Part shown: one piece after another, positions 8,021 through 16,234 of the stretch
How positions within the stretch are numbered: the first letter of the stretch is position 1
How the letters are laid out: each line of letters opens with the position of its first letter
Origin: Thioclava electrotropha
GTDB lineage: Bacteria; Pseudomonadota; Alphaproteobacteria; Rhodobacterales; Rhodobacteraceae
Assembly (NCBI RefSeq): GCF_002085925.2
Contig: NZ_CP053562.1
Coordinates: 972,001 to 1,036,000 of the forward strand
DNA: 64,000 nucleotides
Direction: 5' to 3'
Translations under genes and position numbers: made by a program
Notes under the pieces: model-generated
What the model was told of the DNA's origin: nothing
Databases searched by the model: none
What the model saw: only the letters and a program-made list of their open reading frames with translations

Positions 8021-8769
8021 ACCCTATCCGCTTCGCCCCTCTCGCGCTGATCGCCCTCGCAGCCTGCGCGCCCGAGCCTCCTAGCCCGGCCCCGCAACCC
8101 GCGCCGCAAGCGCCGCAGCTGAGTGCGCGGGTGAAGGCTATTTACAGCCAGATGGAGGATGACGGCCGCACGATCCCGGCGGTGGACCCGAAACTGCTGA
8201 GCGAGGAGAAAGCCCGTCAGGAGGTCGATTACTGGACCGACGAGCCGCCCGGCACGATCGTCGTCGACCCTTGGGCGCGCAAGCTCTACCTCGTGCAGAA
8301 GAACAACCGCGCGCTGCGCTACACGGTCGCCGTGGGCGAGGACGGGCGCGGCTTTTCCGGCGAGGGGCATATCCCCTATCAGCGCGACTGGCCGAGCTGG
8401 ACGCCGACGCGAAGCATGATCAAGGAAGACCCCGAGCTTTATGGGCCGGTGAAGGACGGGCTTGAAGGTGGCCTCGACAATCCGCTCGGCGCGCGGGCGC
8501 TTTACCTGCATCGCGGGAACAAGGACACGCTCTACCGCATTCACGGAACGATGGATGACAGTTCAATCGGCAAGGCGACCTCGGCGGGCTGCATCCGGCT
8601 GTTCAATCAGGACATCATCGACCTCGCCGACCGCGTCCGCTCCGGCACGCATGTCGTCGTGCTGACCCGTGCCGAGAGCGGCAAGGGCACGGTGCCGCCG
8701 GGCCAGCCGCTGCCGCCCGTTCCCTACACACCCAAAGATTTCCCCCAAACCACAGGAGACGACACATGA
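8017..8769 (+). CDS. L,D-transpeptidase (YkuD) lipoprotein
   Basis: The 250-residue product has a lipobox LAAC with Cys17, followed by a Pro/Ala-rich linker, so it is probably anchored in the outer membrane. The YkuD domain contains GTIVVDPWARKLYLV near residue 80 and the catalytic pattern HGTMDD...SAGCIRL with His and Cys nucleophile. L,D-transpeptidases form 3-3 peptidoglycan cross-links or attach proteins to peptidoglycan. The start overlaps the dsbD stop (ATGA) and the stop overlaps the dsbA-like start (ATGA), so the three genes are translationally coupled. The active-site Cys is a plausible client of the neighbouring thiol proteins. Confidence 0.92.
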   Translation: MNPIRFAPLALIALAACAPEPPSPAPQPAPQAPQLSARVKAIYSQMEDDGRTIPAVDPKLLSEEKARQEVDYWTDEPPGTIVVDPWARKLYLVQKNNRALRYTVAVGEDGRGFSGEGHIPYQRDWPSWTPTRSMIKEDPELYGPVKDGLEGGLDNPLGARALYLHRGNKDTLYRIHGTMDDSSIGKATSAGCIRLFNQDIIDLADRVRSGTHVVVLTRAESGKGTVPPGQPLPPVPYTPKDFPQTTGDDT

Positions 8770-9380
8770 TCGATCGCCGGAATTTCCTCACCCTCGCAGG
8801 CGTTGCTGCGGGCTCCACGCTGATCCTGCCGACGGCGAGCCTCGCGCAGGCCGACATTTCGCCCGAAGCCGTGTTCCACGATCCCAAAGCGCCCGCGCTC
8901 GGTAACCCGGATGGGGACATCACGCTGGTCGAATATTTCGACTACCAGTGCCCCTACTGCAAATCGAACCACCCGGTGGTCGAGAAGGTGACGAAGGAAG
9001 ACGGCAATCTGCGCGTCGTGATGAAGGACTGGCCGATCTTCGGTGCGCCGTCCGTCTACGCCTCGCAACTCGTGCTGGGCGCGCAGAGCATGGGCAAATA
9101 CGAAGCGGGTCTCGAGGCGCTGATGGCGACGCAAGGAAAGCTGTCGAACGACTTGATCGAGAAGACGCTCTCCGAGGCCGGTGTCGATCCGGACAAGGCG
9201 ATGGCGGGCTACAAGGCCAACCGCAAGGAGATCGACGCGCTGCTGTCGCGCAATGATGCGCAGGCGGTGGCGATCGGGCTGCGCGGCACCCCCGCCTATA
9301 TCGTTGGGCGCGACGTCTATCCCGGCGCGGTCGATGCCGACACCCTGCGCAAGGCGATCAGCGACGCGCGCCAGGCCTGA
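8766..9380 (+). CDS. DsbA-family periplasmic thiol oxidoreductase (ScsC-like)
   Basis: The 204-residue product has an N-terminal DRRNFLTLAGVAAG, which resembles a Tat signal, with cleavage probably near ASLAQA. The thioredoxin fold carries the active site CPYC in YFDYQCPYCKSNHP (about residue 60) and the cis-Pro loop in LRGTPAYIVG. It is the third gene of the dsbD operon, overlapping the transpeptidase gene by ATGA. Pairing a DsbA-fold protein with a DsbD-type reductase resembles ScsB/ScsC or DsbD/DsbC pairs, where the DsbD partner keeps it reduced. Whether it acts as oxidase, isomerase or reductase cannot be told from sequence. Confidence 0.9.
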   Translation: MIDRRNFLTLAGVAAGSTLILPTASLAQADISPEAVFHDPKAPALGNPDGDITLVEYFDYQCPYCKSNHPVVEKVTKEDGNLRVVMKDWPIFGAPSVYASQLVLGAQSMGKYEAGLEALMATQGKLSNDLIEKTLSEAGVDPDKAMAGYKANRKEIDALLSRNDAQAVAIGLRGTPAYIVGRDVYPGAVDADTLRKAISDARQA

Positions 9381-9410
9381 GCCGCGCGCTACTTCGCCGG
9401 AAAAACAAAA

Positions 9411-9440
9411 GGCCCCGGGGGTGAAGCGAACCCCGGGGCC
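9411..9440. terminator. Intrinsic terminator between convergent genes
   Basis: A perfect 10-bp stem, GGCCCCGGGG (9411-9420) with CCCCGGGGCC (9431-9440), encloses a 10-nt loop. The minus-strand side is followed by a T-rich run (complement of AAAAACAAAA at 9401-9410). It best serves the minus-strand SYLF gene and may also stop the dsbD operon. Confidence 0.8.
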
Positions 9441-9483
9441 ATTCTCATCGCGGGCCTCCCCCAGACGGGGAAAACGCCTGCGA

Positions 9484-10059
9484 TCAGCTGTTGTCGCCGT
9501 CTTTCCAGATGCGCAGGGTGCTGACCTTCGCGCCGCCGTTCAGGCCCGAGCTGTCGAAGACATAGACGCGCGGCTTGCCGGTCTCGACATTCGCGGTCGC
9601 ATTGGCGTTGACGACGGTGATGCCCGCGCCCGCGCCGACATGCCATTCGCCGCCGTTTTCGACTTCGCTGACCGATTTCTTCGTCGGGAAGACGTAGATC
9701 TGGCTCGCCTGCTTGGCGCCGAGCTGGAGACCGACCGACGCCTTGCCGATGTCGTAATAGCCCTGAACCTTACCGTTCTCGATCAGCGCGCCGGAGCCGC
9801 CCGAACCGCCGATGCCGAGGTCGACCGTCGTCACTTCGGGGAAGACCAGAACGGCCGCGGAATTGGTCGCGACCTGCTGGCAGGTCTCCTGGAGGCTGGC
9901 GCATTGCTGAAGCGCAGCGGCCACGTGCTTGTCGAGATCCGGACGCGGCTTGACGCCTTTCGCGTGGTCCATCGCATTGGCGGGCGAGCCTGCGAGCGCC
10001 ATCGTGCCCATCAGGGTTGCGGCGATACCTGCGGTGAGGGTGCGGGTCTTGGATTTCAT
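9484..10059 (-). CDS. SYLF/Ysc84-domain periplasmic protein
   Basis: This 191-residue protein has a Sec signal peptide (MKSKTRTLTAGIA..., cleaved near SPANA). The remainder matches the SYLF (Ysc84) lipid-binding domain: ATNSAAVLVFPEV, GGSGGSGALIENGKVQGYY, then QIYVFPTKKSVSEVENG and a terminal beta-rich stretch. Eukaryotic SYLF proteins bind phosphoinositides; bacterial members are poorly characterised envelope proteins. The start at 10059 is preceded by a strong AAAGGAGG. A longer frame to 10140 lacks a ribosome binding site and would bury the signal peptide. The gene is transcribed alone, ending at the hairpin 9411-9440. Confidence 0.85.
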   Translation of the reverse strand: MKSKTRTLTAGIAATLMGTMALAGSPANAMDHAKGVKPRPDLDKHVAAALQQCASLQETCQQVATNSAAVLVFPEVTTVDLGIGGSGGSGALIENGKVQGYYDIGKASVGLQLGAKQASQIYVFPTKKSVSEVENGGEWHVGAGAGITVVNANATANVETGKPRVYVFDSSGLNGGAKVSTLRIWKDGDNS

Positions 10060-10224
10060 GAGATGCCTCCTTTTGAAATTACGAAAATGAAACGGCCCCG
10101 CACGCTTAACGTTCCTTTTCGGATCAATCACATAGGGCAAAAAATCGTGTCGGAACCGAAGGCGCGATCCGTGAATTCGCGCGCCCGGAGGGTAGAGGCA
10201 AAATGGCCCGATTTTCGGTGCAGC

Positions 10225-11265
10225 TCAGAGGCTGTCGAGCACTGATCCCATGATCGCCGCTGTGTCGCGCCAATCCGGCAGGGCGGTGCCCGCCACCGCC
10301 GAGGCCGCGCCCATTCGCTGCCGCAGATCCGCGTCTTGGAGAAGCTGTCGCAGTACCTCGGCGAAGTCGAGATGCGCGTCCACAGGCACGAGAATCCCGG
10401 CATCGGGCGGCACCGTGTCGGGCACCGCGCCCGTGCGGCAGGTCACGATGGGGAGCCCGTGCAGCATCGCCTCGCCGAAGACGATCCCGTAGCCCTCGTA
10501 GCGCGTCGCCAGCGCGAAGATCGAGGCCGCGCGATAGGCTGCATTCAGAGCGTCGCGCTCCATCCGTCCGGCAAGCTGCACCCGCTCGCTCAGGCCGAGC
10601 CGTGCGATCCTTGCCGCGAGCGCGTCGGCGACCTCCGGGTCCTGCGCGCTGCCCACGATCTGCGCGCGCCAGTCCAGATCGGCGATTTCCGCCAACGCGT
10701 CGATCAGCACGTCATGGCCCTTGCGCGGCGCCAATAGCCCGACCGCGAGGATCAGCGGCGGAGTGGGTTTCGCGCCTTCGACCACCGGCGGACGGTCGAA
10801 GCCCGGCAGCGCGATCGAAATCCGCTCCGGGGCGACGCCGAACTCCTTTTGCAGAATGGCGCTGGTATGCGGGCTCGGCACGACGACATGGGCGGCGCGG
10901 CGCAGGTTCTCTGCCTCCCGTGTCAGCAAGTTCTGCGCGCGGTCCTCGGTCAGCCCGGTCTCGAGTCCCAGCGGATGGTGCAGCATCGCCACCACGGGCG
11001 CGGACATCGCGTCGAGCACCTCCGGGTCGATCGAGCCAAAGGCCAGCCCGTCGATGATCACCGGCACCTCCGCGGGAATGGCGGTCAGTTGACGTCGCGC
11101 GGTCTTGGTCTCCTCGGGCGTTGCATCGGGGAAGCCGGGCGGCAGTTCCAGATGCTCCACGCGGCGACCCTCGGCCCGCAGAGCTTCGAGCAGCTTGCGC
11201 TCGTAGATGAAGCCGCCGGTCAGTTGCGTGATATCCCCCGGAATGGCGAAAACGGCTGGCGTCAT
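10225..11265 (-). CDS. GT4-family glycosyltransferase
   Basis: The 346-residue GT-B fold glycosyltransferase has an N-terminal acceptor domain with a Gly-rich loop (GDITQLTGGFIYERK). The C-terminal donor domain carries LILAVGLLAPRKGHDVLIDAL, the pattern ALATRYEGYGIVFGEAMLHG and PIVTCRTGAVPDTV, which is the E-x7-E nucleotide-sugar binding region of GT4 enzymes. There is no signal peptide or membrane helix, so it is cytoplasmic. The acceptor and sugar cannot be deduced. No other polysaccharide genes are adjacent, which is unusual for this family. A tiny open frame lies directly upstream (11284-11400). Confidence 0.88.
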   Translation of the reverse strand: MTPAVFAIPGDITQLTGGFIYERKLLEALRAEGRRVEHLELPPGFPDATPEETKTARRQLTAIPAEVPVIIDGLAFGSIDPEVLDAMSAPVVAMLHHPLGLETGLTEDRAQNLLTREAENLRRAAHVVVPSPHTSAILQKEFGVAPERISIALPGFDRPPVVEGAKPTPPLILAVGLLAPRKGHDVLIDALAEIADLDWRAQIVGSAQDPEVADALAARIARLGLSERVQLAGRMERDALNAAYRAASIFALATRYEGYGIVFGEAMLHGLPIVTCRTGAVPDTVPPDAGILVPVDAHLDFAEVLRQLLQDADLRQRMGAASAVAGTALPDWRDTAAIMGSVLDSL

Positions 11266-11283
11266 GTCATGTCTCTCCCGATC

Positions 11284-11400
11284 TTATCTGGCGCGTTGCT
11301 CGGCCCCGTAGCGGCGCAGCACGGCGCGTTCGACCCGCTCAATTGCGAGATAGGCCGCGACCGCCACGAGGGCGAGGGGGACAACCGAACTCCAGAGCAT
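11284..11400 (-). CDS. Possible small single-pass membrane peptide (38 aa)
   Basis: An open frame of 38 codons begins with ATG at 11400 and ends with TAA at 11284-11286. It encodes one hydrophobic helix (VVPLALVAVAAYLAI) followed by a basic tail (ERAVLRRYGAEQRAR), a common layout for small inner-membrane peptides. It sits between the LacI-type regulator and the glycosyltransferase on the same strand. AAGGA lies immediately before the ATG, closer than normal, so the start is uncertain. I do not recognise a family. Confidence 0.4.
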   Translation of the reverse strand: MLWSSVVPLALVAVAAYLAIERVERAVLRRYGAEQRAR

Positions 11401-11441
11401 TCCTTAATCAGAGGTCGCGGCGGTCAGCGCCTTCAGCGCGC

Positions 11442-12464
11442 TCAGTGCCCGCGCGTGGATCGACGCTGGATGATCTGAAAGCCGAGGTCGACGATCTTTT
11501 CCTGCGTGGCGCTGCCCGATAGCGCATCGAGGATCAGTTGCACCGCGCCTTCGCCCATCTCGCGGCGGAACGTGCGCACCGAGGAAATCGAGGGCTCCGC
11601 GGCGGCCATCATCTCCATGTCGTTGAACCCGCAGATGCCCAGATCGTCCGGGATCCGCAGATTGCGGCGCTGCGCTTCGAACATCGCCCCCAGAGCGAGG
11701 TCGTCATTGATGCAGAAGATCGCGTCGGTCTCGGGGGCGAGATCCATCAGCTGCGCGAGCAGATGACTGCCCAGCGTCACAGAGGAGGGGCGGGTGGTCG
11801 TCTGGATGCGCTTGCCTTCTTCGATGCCATGGGCACGCAGCTCGTCGCGGAACCCGTGCAGGCGGCGCTGCGTGCGCGGATCCATTCGCGCGCCCAAGAA
11901 ACCGGGGCGGCGATAGCCCTGCGCGATCAGATGCGCGGTGGCGGCGCGGGCGGCATCGTAATGCGAGAACCCGATCATCCGGTCATAGGGGTTGCTGCCG
12001 GTCTCCATGATCTGCACCACCGGACAGCCCGCCTCGCGCAACAGCGCCTGCGCGGCCTCGGTCTGATCGATCCCGGCCACGATCAGCCCGGCGGGGCGCT
12101 GGCGCAGGAAGACGCGGATCAGGTTCTCTTCCGACAGCGGCGCGTAGCGCGAATAGCCGAGCTGGACCGAATGATGCGTGCCCTCGACCGCCGAATAGAT
12201 CCCGTCCATCACATCGGCAAAGACGTTGTTCGACACCGAGGGCAGGATCACCCCGATAATGTCCGACCGCGTCGAGGCGAGGGCGCGGGCCGCAGGGTCC
12301 GGCAGGTAGCCGAGCGATTCGATTGCGGCGGCGATTTTGTCCCGCACCGCCGGCGAGACGACCTCGGGATTGCGCAGGGTGCGCGAAACAGTGGCAACGC
12401 TTACACCGACATGATCGGCGACGTCGCGCATCGTAACTGATTTGTTTACATTGTTTTTATTCAT
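11442..12464 (-). CDS. gntR: LacI-family repressor, probable gluconate regulator
   Basis: The 340-residue product has an N-terminal LacI helix-turn-helix (MRDVADHVGVSVATVSRTL) and hinge (LPDPAARALASTRSDIIGV). A periplasmic-binding-protein-like effector domain follows, ending with the Phe-Asn-Asp-type region CGFNDMEMMAAAEPSIS. The start at 12464 has GGGAGG upstream; a longer frame starting at 12485 adds only MRPRGGA. It is divergent from gluconokinase and a TRAP transporter, with a palindromic operator between them, so it most likely represses the gluconate genes until gluconate or a derivative binds. The symbol rests on this context. Confidence 0.88.
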   Translation of the reverse strand: MNKNNVNKSVTMRDVADHVGVSVATVSRTLRNPEVVSPAVRDKIAAAIESLGYLPDPAARALASTRSDIIGVILPSVSNNVFADVMDGIYSAVEGTHHSVQLGYSRYAPLSEENLIRVFLRQRPAGLIVAGIDQTEAAQALLREAGCPVVQIMETGSNPYDRMIGFSHYDAARAATAHLIAQGYRRPGFLGARMDPRTQRRLHGFRDELRAHGIEEGKRIQTTTRPSSVTLGSHLLAQLMDLAPETDAIFCINDDLALGAMFEAQRRNLRIPDDLGICGFNDMEMMAAAEPSISSVRTFRREMGEGAVQLILDALSGSATQEKIVDLGFQIIQRRSTRGH

Positions 12465-12510
12465 TGCCCCTCCCCGTGGTCGCACCCCTTTTTTGAAAGG
12501 GCGATTGACG

Positions 12511-12528
12511 AATGTAACCGCTTACATT
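12511..12528. promoter_or_regulatory. Operator for the LacI-type gluconate repressor
   Basis: Perfect inverted arms AATGTAA (12511-12517) and TTACATT (12522-12528) flank CCGC. The symmetrical TGTAACCG-type core is typical of GntR/LacI-family operators. It lies in the 108-bp divergent gap, 44 bp before gntK and 47 bp from the repressor start. A related degenerate element (GTAAC...GTTTAC) occurs at about 12434-12450 inside the start of the repressor gene. Confidence 0.7.
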
Positions 12529-12572
12529 ACGCCTCTGTGTCCAAGAAACACCTGCGAACCCGGTAAGGCAAG

Positions 12573-13109
12573 ATGGTAAACAGCAGCAATGCGAACGCGA
12601 CACCGGTCCTTGTGATGGGCGTTTGCGGCACCGGCAAGACGACGGTGGCGCGGCTCGTGGCAGAGGCCGTGGACGGCGTGTTCCTCGATGCTGACGATTT
12701 TCACCCGCCTGAGAATGTCGCGCATATGGCCGCCGGTCTGCCGCTCAACGACGAGATGCGCTGGGACTGGCTCGACCTTGTCGCGAAGGGTGTGATCGAG
12801 GCGGGGTGCGACGGCAGGACGGTCGTTTTCGCCTGTTCGGCGCTCAAGCACTCATACCGGGATCGCCTGCGCCAAAGTCTCGGCGTGATGCATCTTGCGC
12901 ATCTCACCGGGCCGCGCGACCTGATCGCCGAGCGGATGGCCGCGCGGGAAAACCACTATATGCCGATCGCGCTGCTCGACAGTCAGCTGGCCGATCTGGA
13001 AATGCCGGGGCCCGACGAGGCCCCGCTGAGCTGCGATATCCGCGAAGCGCCCGAGGCGCTTTGTGCGCAGATATTGAACGCCTGGGGCCTCACGGCTCCT
13101 CAAGTTTGA
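12573..13109 (+). CDS. gntK: Gluconokinase
   Basis: This 178-residue kinase phosphorylates gluconate to 6-phosphogluconate for the Entner-Doudoroff or pentose phosphate route. The P-loop is GVCGTGKTT (residues 16-24), followed by the gluconate-kinase signature DADDFHPPENVAHMAAGLPLND and then CSALKHSYRDRLR. The length is normal for the GntK/IdnK family. It is the first gene of an operon with a TRAP transporter (next start 24 bp downstream). Its promoter region holds the palindromic operator of the divergent LacI-type repressor. Confidence 0.96.
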   Translation: MVNSSNANATPVLVMGVCGTGKTTVARLVAEAVDGVFLDADDFHPPENVAHMAAGLPLNDEMRWDWLDLVAKGVIEAGCDGRTVVFACSALKHSYRDRLRQSLGVMHLAHLTGPRDLIAERMAARENHYMPIALLDSQLADLEMPGPDEAPLSCDIREAPEALCAQILNAWGLTAPQV

Positions 13110-13133
13110 TTTCGTCTTTTAAGGGAGGACACC

Positions 13134-14153
13134 ATGACGAAACCGATCCGTAAAATCGCCCTCGCGAGCGTCGCCGTCGTGGCGCTGGCCAGCGCTGCGA
13201 ATGCCGAAACCCACAAGTACAAGTTCCAGAGCTCGGACCCGGCGGGTAACCCGAACTTCGAACTTCAGCAGAACTGGGCGAAGGACCTCGCAGAGCGCAC
13301 CGACGACCAGATTCAGATCGAGATGATGCCCGTGGGCTCCGTCGTCGAGCATAACGAAACGCTGGACGCCACCGGCGCCGGCATCATCGACGGCATCGTC
13401 ACCGACATCTCCTATTTCGCGGGGAAAGACCCGGCCTTCTCGCTGCTGGGTAACCCGGTCGGCGCATGGTCGAGCACTGATCAGCTGCTGGACTTCATGA
13501 ACAATGGCGGTGGACAGCAACTCGCGAACGACCTGTTCCAGCCCTATGGCCTGCACTACGTCGGCTCGACCACGACGGGCCTCGAGTCGCTCGTCTCGAA
13601 AGTGCCGCTCGACGGCGTGGCGGACCTGAAGGGTCTGAAGATGCGCGCGCCGGAAGGCCTCGTGCAGGACGTCTTCGCAGCGGCGGGTGCTGCTCCGGTG
13701 AACCTGCCGGGTTCGGAAGTCTACACCGCGCTCGACAAGGGCGTGATCGATGCGGCCGACTACACCGTGTTCTCGACCAACCAGGCGCAGGGCCTCAACG
13801 ACATCGCGCCGAACCCGGTCTATCCGGGCTTCCACTCGATGCCGCTCGTGGGCGTCGCGATGAACAAGAAGGAATGGGAGTCGCTCTCGCCCGATCTGCA
13901 GAAAGCCTTCGAAGAGTCGGTGAAGCAATTCGCGGACAAGGAAGTCAGCGACCTCGCAGAGGCCGACAAGAAGGCCGTGGCCAAGGCTGAAGAAGGCGGC
14001 AAGATCCACGTCCACGACTGGTCGGCCGAAGAGCGCGCCAAGTTCCGCCGCATCGCGATCACCCAGTGGGAAAAGGTTGCCAAGAAGTCGGACAAGGCGC
14101 AGCACGTCTATGACGTCCTGACCGCCTACCTGAAGAAGAACAACCTTCTCTGA
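13134..14153 (+). CDS. TRAP transporter substrate-binding protein (DctP family), probable gluconate uptake
   Basis: The 339-residue periplasmic binding protein has a Sec signal (cleaved near ASAANA) and the DctP fold. It includes GLKMRAPEGLVQDVFAAAGA with the conserved Arg that contacts carboxylates, and the helix SGSEVYTALDKG-like region around residue 195. It captures an organic acid and delivers it to the DctQ/DctM permease encoded downstream. Gluconate is inferred as ligand only because gluconokinase and its repressor are in the same cluster. A strong GGGAGG precedes the start. A hairpin with a T-run follows the stop, probably lowering permease expression relative to the binding protein. 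Confidence 0.92.
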   Translation: MTKPIRKIALASVAVVALASAANAETHKYKFQSSDPAGNPNFELQQNWAKDLAERTDDQIQIEMMPVGSVVEHNETLDATGAGIIDGIVTDISYFAGKDPAFSLLGNPVGAWSSTDQLLDFMNNGGGQQLANDLFQPYGLHYVGSTTTGLESLVSKVPLDGVADLKGLKMRAPEGLVQDVFAAAGAAPVNLPGSEVYTALDKGVIDAADYTVFSTNQAQGLNDIAPNPVYPGFHSMPLVGVAMNKKEWESLSPDLQKAFEESVKQFADKEVSDLAEADKKAVAKAEEGGKIHVHDWSAEERAKFRRIAITQWEKVAKKSDKAQHVYDVLTAYLKKNNLL

Positions 14154-14164
14154 TATCCTATCGG

Positions 14165-14196
14165 TGCGGGGCTGCGATCGCGGCCCCGCATCTTTT
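14165..14196 (+). terminator. Attenuating hairpin after the TRAP binding-protein gene
   Basis: The stem TGCGGGGC (14165-14172) pairs with GCCCCGCA (14183-14190), followed by TCTTTT. It lies between the dctP- and dctQ-type genes of one operon, so partial termination or 3'-end protection is more likely than a full stop. Confidence 0.65.
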
Positions 14197-14225
14197 CCAG
14201 TTTCCTGACAGCAGCGGTTTTTGCA

Positions 14226-14837
14226 ATGTCACAACCCGAGAATAACGGGGTGGATCACCCCGCACATGATCCGCACACGCCGGAACCGGTGCAAAACGAG
14301 GACGAGGCGGCGACCATCCCCGAGGCGGGCATCCTCGGCCGCGCGATCAACGCGGTGGGCATCGTCTTCGCGCTCGGCATCATCGCCTCCGCGCTGATCC
14401 TCCTGAACGAGGTCGTGCTGCGCTACGGCTTCGACAGCCCGACGATCTGGGCGCATGAGACGACGATCTTCCTCTGCGCGATGGCCTTCGTCTATGGCGG
14501 GCTCTACTGCGTCGTGCGCAACAGCCATATCCGCGTCGTGCTGATCTACGACATGGTCACCGGCCGGGCGAAGCGCATCCTCGACGCGATCATCTCGCTG
14601 ATCTGCCTTTTCGCGGCCGGCTTCTTCGCCTGGGCCGCCTACGGCATGGTGATGAAGGCGACGTTCCGCCCCGGTGGCGATGTCCATTTCGAGACCTCGG
14701 GCAGCGCCTGGGATCCGCCATTCCCGGCCTATCTCAAGATTTTCCTTCTCGTGGTGCTCTGTCTCATGGTTGTGCAATTCATCATCATGGCGGTGAACTA
14801 CCTGCGCGGCGCCTTCGCATCGGAGGTGGGTAAATGA
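14226..14837 (+). CDS. TRAP transporter small membrane subunit (DctQ family)
   Basis: The 203-residue product is a four-helix inner-membrane protein: hydrophobic segments lie at about residues 35-60, 75-95, 110-135 and 165-190. It begins with an unusually long, acidic, His/Pro-rich cytoplasmic tail (about 30 residues). The LNEVVLRYGFDSPTIWAHE segment is typical of DctQ proteins. DctQ forms the permease complex with DctM and the sodium-driven TRAP mechanism. Its stop overlaps the dctM-type start by ATGA (14834-14837). Confidence 0.9.
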   Translation: MSQPENNGVDHPAHDPHTPEPVQNEDEAATIPEAGILGRAINAVGIVFALGIIASALILLNEVVLRYGFDSPTIWAHETTIFLCAMAFVYGGLYCVVRNSHIRVVLIYDMVTGRAKRILDAIISLICLFAAGFFAWAAYGMVMKATFRPGGDVHFETSGSAWDPPFPAYLKIFLLVVLCLMVVQFIIMAVNYLRGAFASEVGK

Positions 14838-16159
14838 TCGAACATCTTCTGAGTTTCGACCTCTCCGCGCTGGGCATCGGCTATGGCACGGTTCTTCTTT
14901 TCGCGCTGCTGATCGGTCTTCTGCTAACCGGCATGCCGTTGGCCTTCGTGACGCTGCTCGTCGCGCTGATCTTCGCGCTTGGCTGGTTCGGGCCGATGGC
15001 GGTGCCGCTGATCACCAGCCGCGTCTATTCCTTCGTCTCAAGCTTCGTCTTCGTCTCGGTGCCGATGTTCGTGATGATGGCGGCGTTGCTGGACCGATCG
15101 GGCATCGCGCGCGATCTGTTCGAGGCGATGAAACTCGTTGGCGGCCGGATGCGCGGCGCGGTGGCGGTGCAGACGATCTTCGTCTCGGTCATCCTCGCGG
15201 CGATGTCGGGCATCATCGGTGGCGAGATCGTCCTGCTGGGTCTTCTGGCTCTGCCGCAGATGATCCGCCAGGGCTACGACCGAAAGCTCGCCATCGGTGT
15301 GATCTGCGCGGGCGGCTCGCTGGGCACGATGGTGCCGCCGTCGATCGTTCTGATCATCTACGGCCTGACCGCGAATGTCTCGATCGGGGATCTGTTCACC
15401 TCGGCCTTCATCCCGGGCTTCATGCTCGCGGCCTTCTACGTGATCTTCGTGATCATCCGGGTGAAGCTGAACCCCGATCTGGCCCCTATGCCGGAGCCCG
15501 ACGACCGTCCGTGGTCCGAGAAGATCAAGCTGCTCAAGGGACTCGTCCTGCCTGTGCTGGTGATCGGTTTCGTGCTGGGCTCGATCTATGGCGGGATCGC
15601 CTCGGTGACCGAGGCCTCGGCGCTCGGTGTGGCGGGCGTGATGCTCTCGACGATCATCCGGGGCGAGCTGACGCTCTCGATGCTCAAAGGGGCCGCGCTG
15701 CAGACGCTCGCGACCTGCGGGATGATCGTCTGGATCGGTATCGGGGCATCGGCTCTGGTCGGCGTGTTCAACCTGATGGGCGGGATCGACTTTGTCTCGT
15801 CGCTGCTGAAAGGCGTTTCGGACACCCCGATCATCGTGATCCTGACGATGATGGCGATCCTGTTCTTCCTCGGCATGTTCCTCGACTGGGTGGGGATCGC
15901 GCTGCTGACGATGCCGATCTTCGTGCCGATCGTGAAAGACCTCGGCTACGATCCGGTCTGGTTCGGCGTGGTGTTCGCGATGAACATGCAGGTGAGCTTC
16001 CTGTCGCCGCCCTTCGGGCCAGCCGCGTTCTACCTGAAATCGGTCGCACCGAAGGACATCTCTCTGGGCGAGATCTTCCGCTCGCTGCTGCCCTTCATCG
16101 CGATCCAGATCTTTGCAGTGGGGCTGTTGGTGGCCTTCCCGGCGATCACCGGGCACTGA
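14834..16159 (+). CDS. TRAP transporter large permease subunit (DctM family)
   Basis: The 441-residue, 12-helix-class membrane protein carries DctM signatures: LLLTGMPLAFVTLL near the N-terminus, AMSGIIGGEIVLLG, CAGGSLGTMVPPSIVLIIYG, and near the C-terminus DWVGIALLTMPIFVPIVKDLG and LSPPFGPAAFYLK. It forms the ion-coupled transport channel with the DctQ partner. It overlaps the dctQ-type gene by 4 bp and is the last gene of the gluconate operon, followed by the terminator at 16180-16209. Confidence 0.94.
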   Translation: MIEHLLSFDLSALGIGYGTVLLFALLIGLLLTGMPLAFVTLLVALIFALGWFGPMAVPLITSRVYSFVSSFVFVSVPMFVMMAALLDRSGIARDLFEAMKLVGGRMRGAVAVQTIFVSVILAAMSGIIGGEIVLLGLLALPQMIRQGYDRKLAIGVICAGGSLGTMVPPSIVLIIYGLTANVSIGDLFTSAFIPGFMLAAFYVIFVIIRVKLNPDLAPMPEPDDRPWSEKIKLLKGLVLPVLVIGFVLGSIYGGIASVTEASALGVAGVMLSTIIRGELTLSMLKGAALQTLATCGMIVWIGIGASALVGVFNLMGGIDFVSSLLKGVSDTPIIVILTMMAILFFLGMFLDWVGIALLTMPIFVPIVKDLGYDPVWFGVVFAMNMQVSFLSPPFGPAAFYLKSVAPKDISLGEIFRSLLPFIAIQIFAVGLLVAFPAITGH

Positions 16160-16179
16160 AGCGAAAAGGATTGAAACGA

Positions 16180-16209
16180 AAAGAGGCGGGCTTTCGGGCC
16201 CGCCTCTTT
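16180..16209. terminator. Bidirectional intrinsic terminator
   Basis: A 12-bp stem (16180-16191 with 16198-16209) carries AAAGAGGCGGGC-type arms and a 6-nt loop; A/T-rich ends give short T-runs on both strands. It lies between the convergent TRAP operon and the LLM oxidoreductase gene. Confidence 0.85.
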
Positions 16210-16234
16210 GCATGTCTAAGTGTCGAACCGTGCC

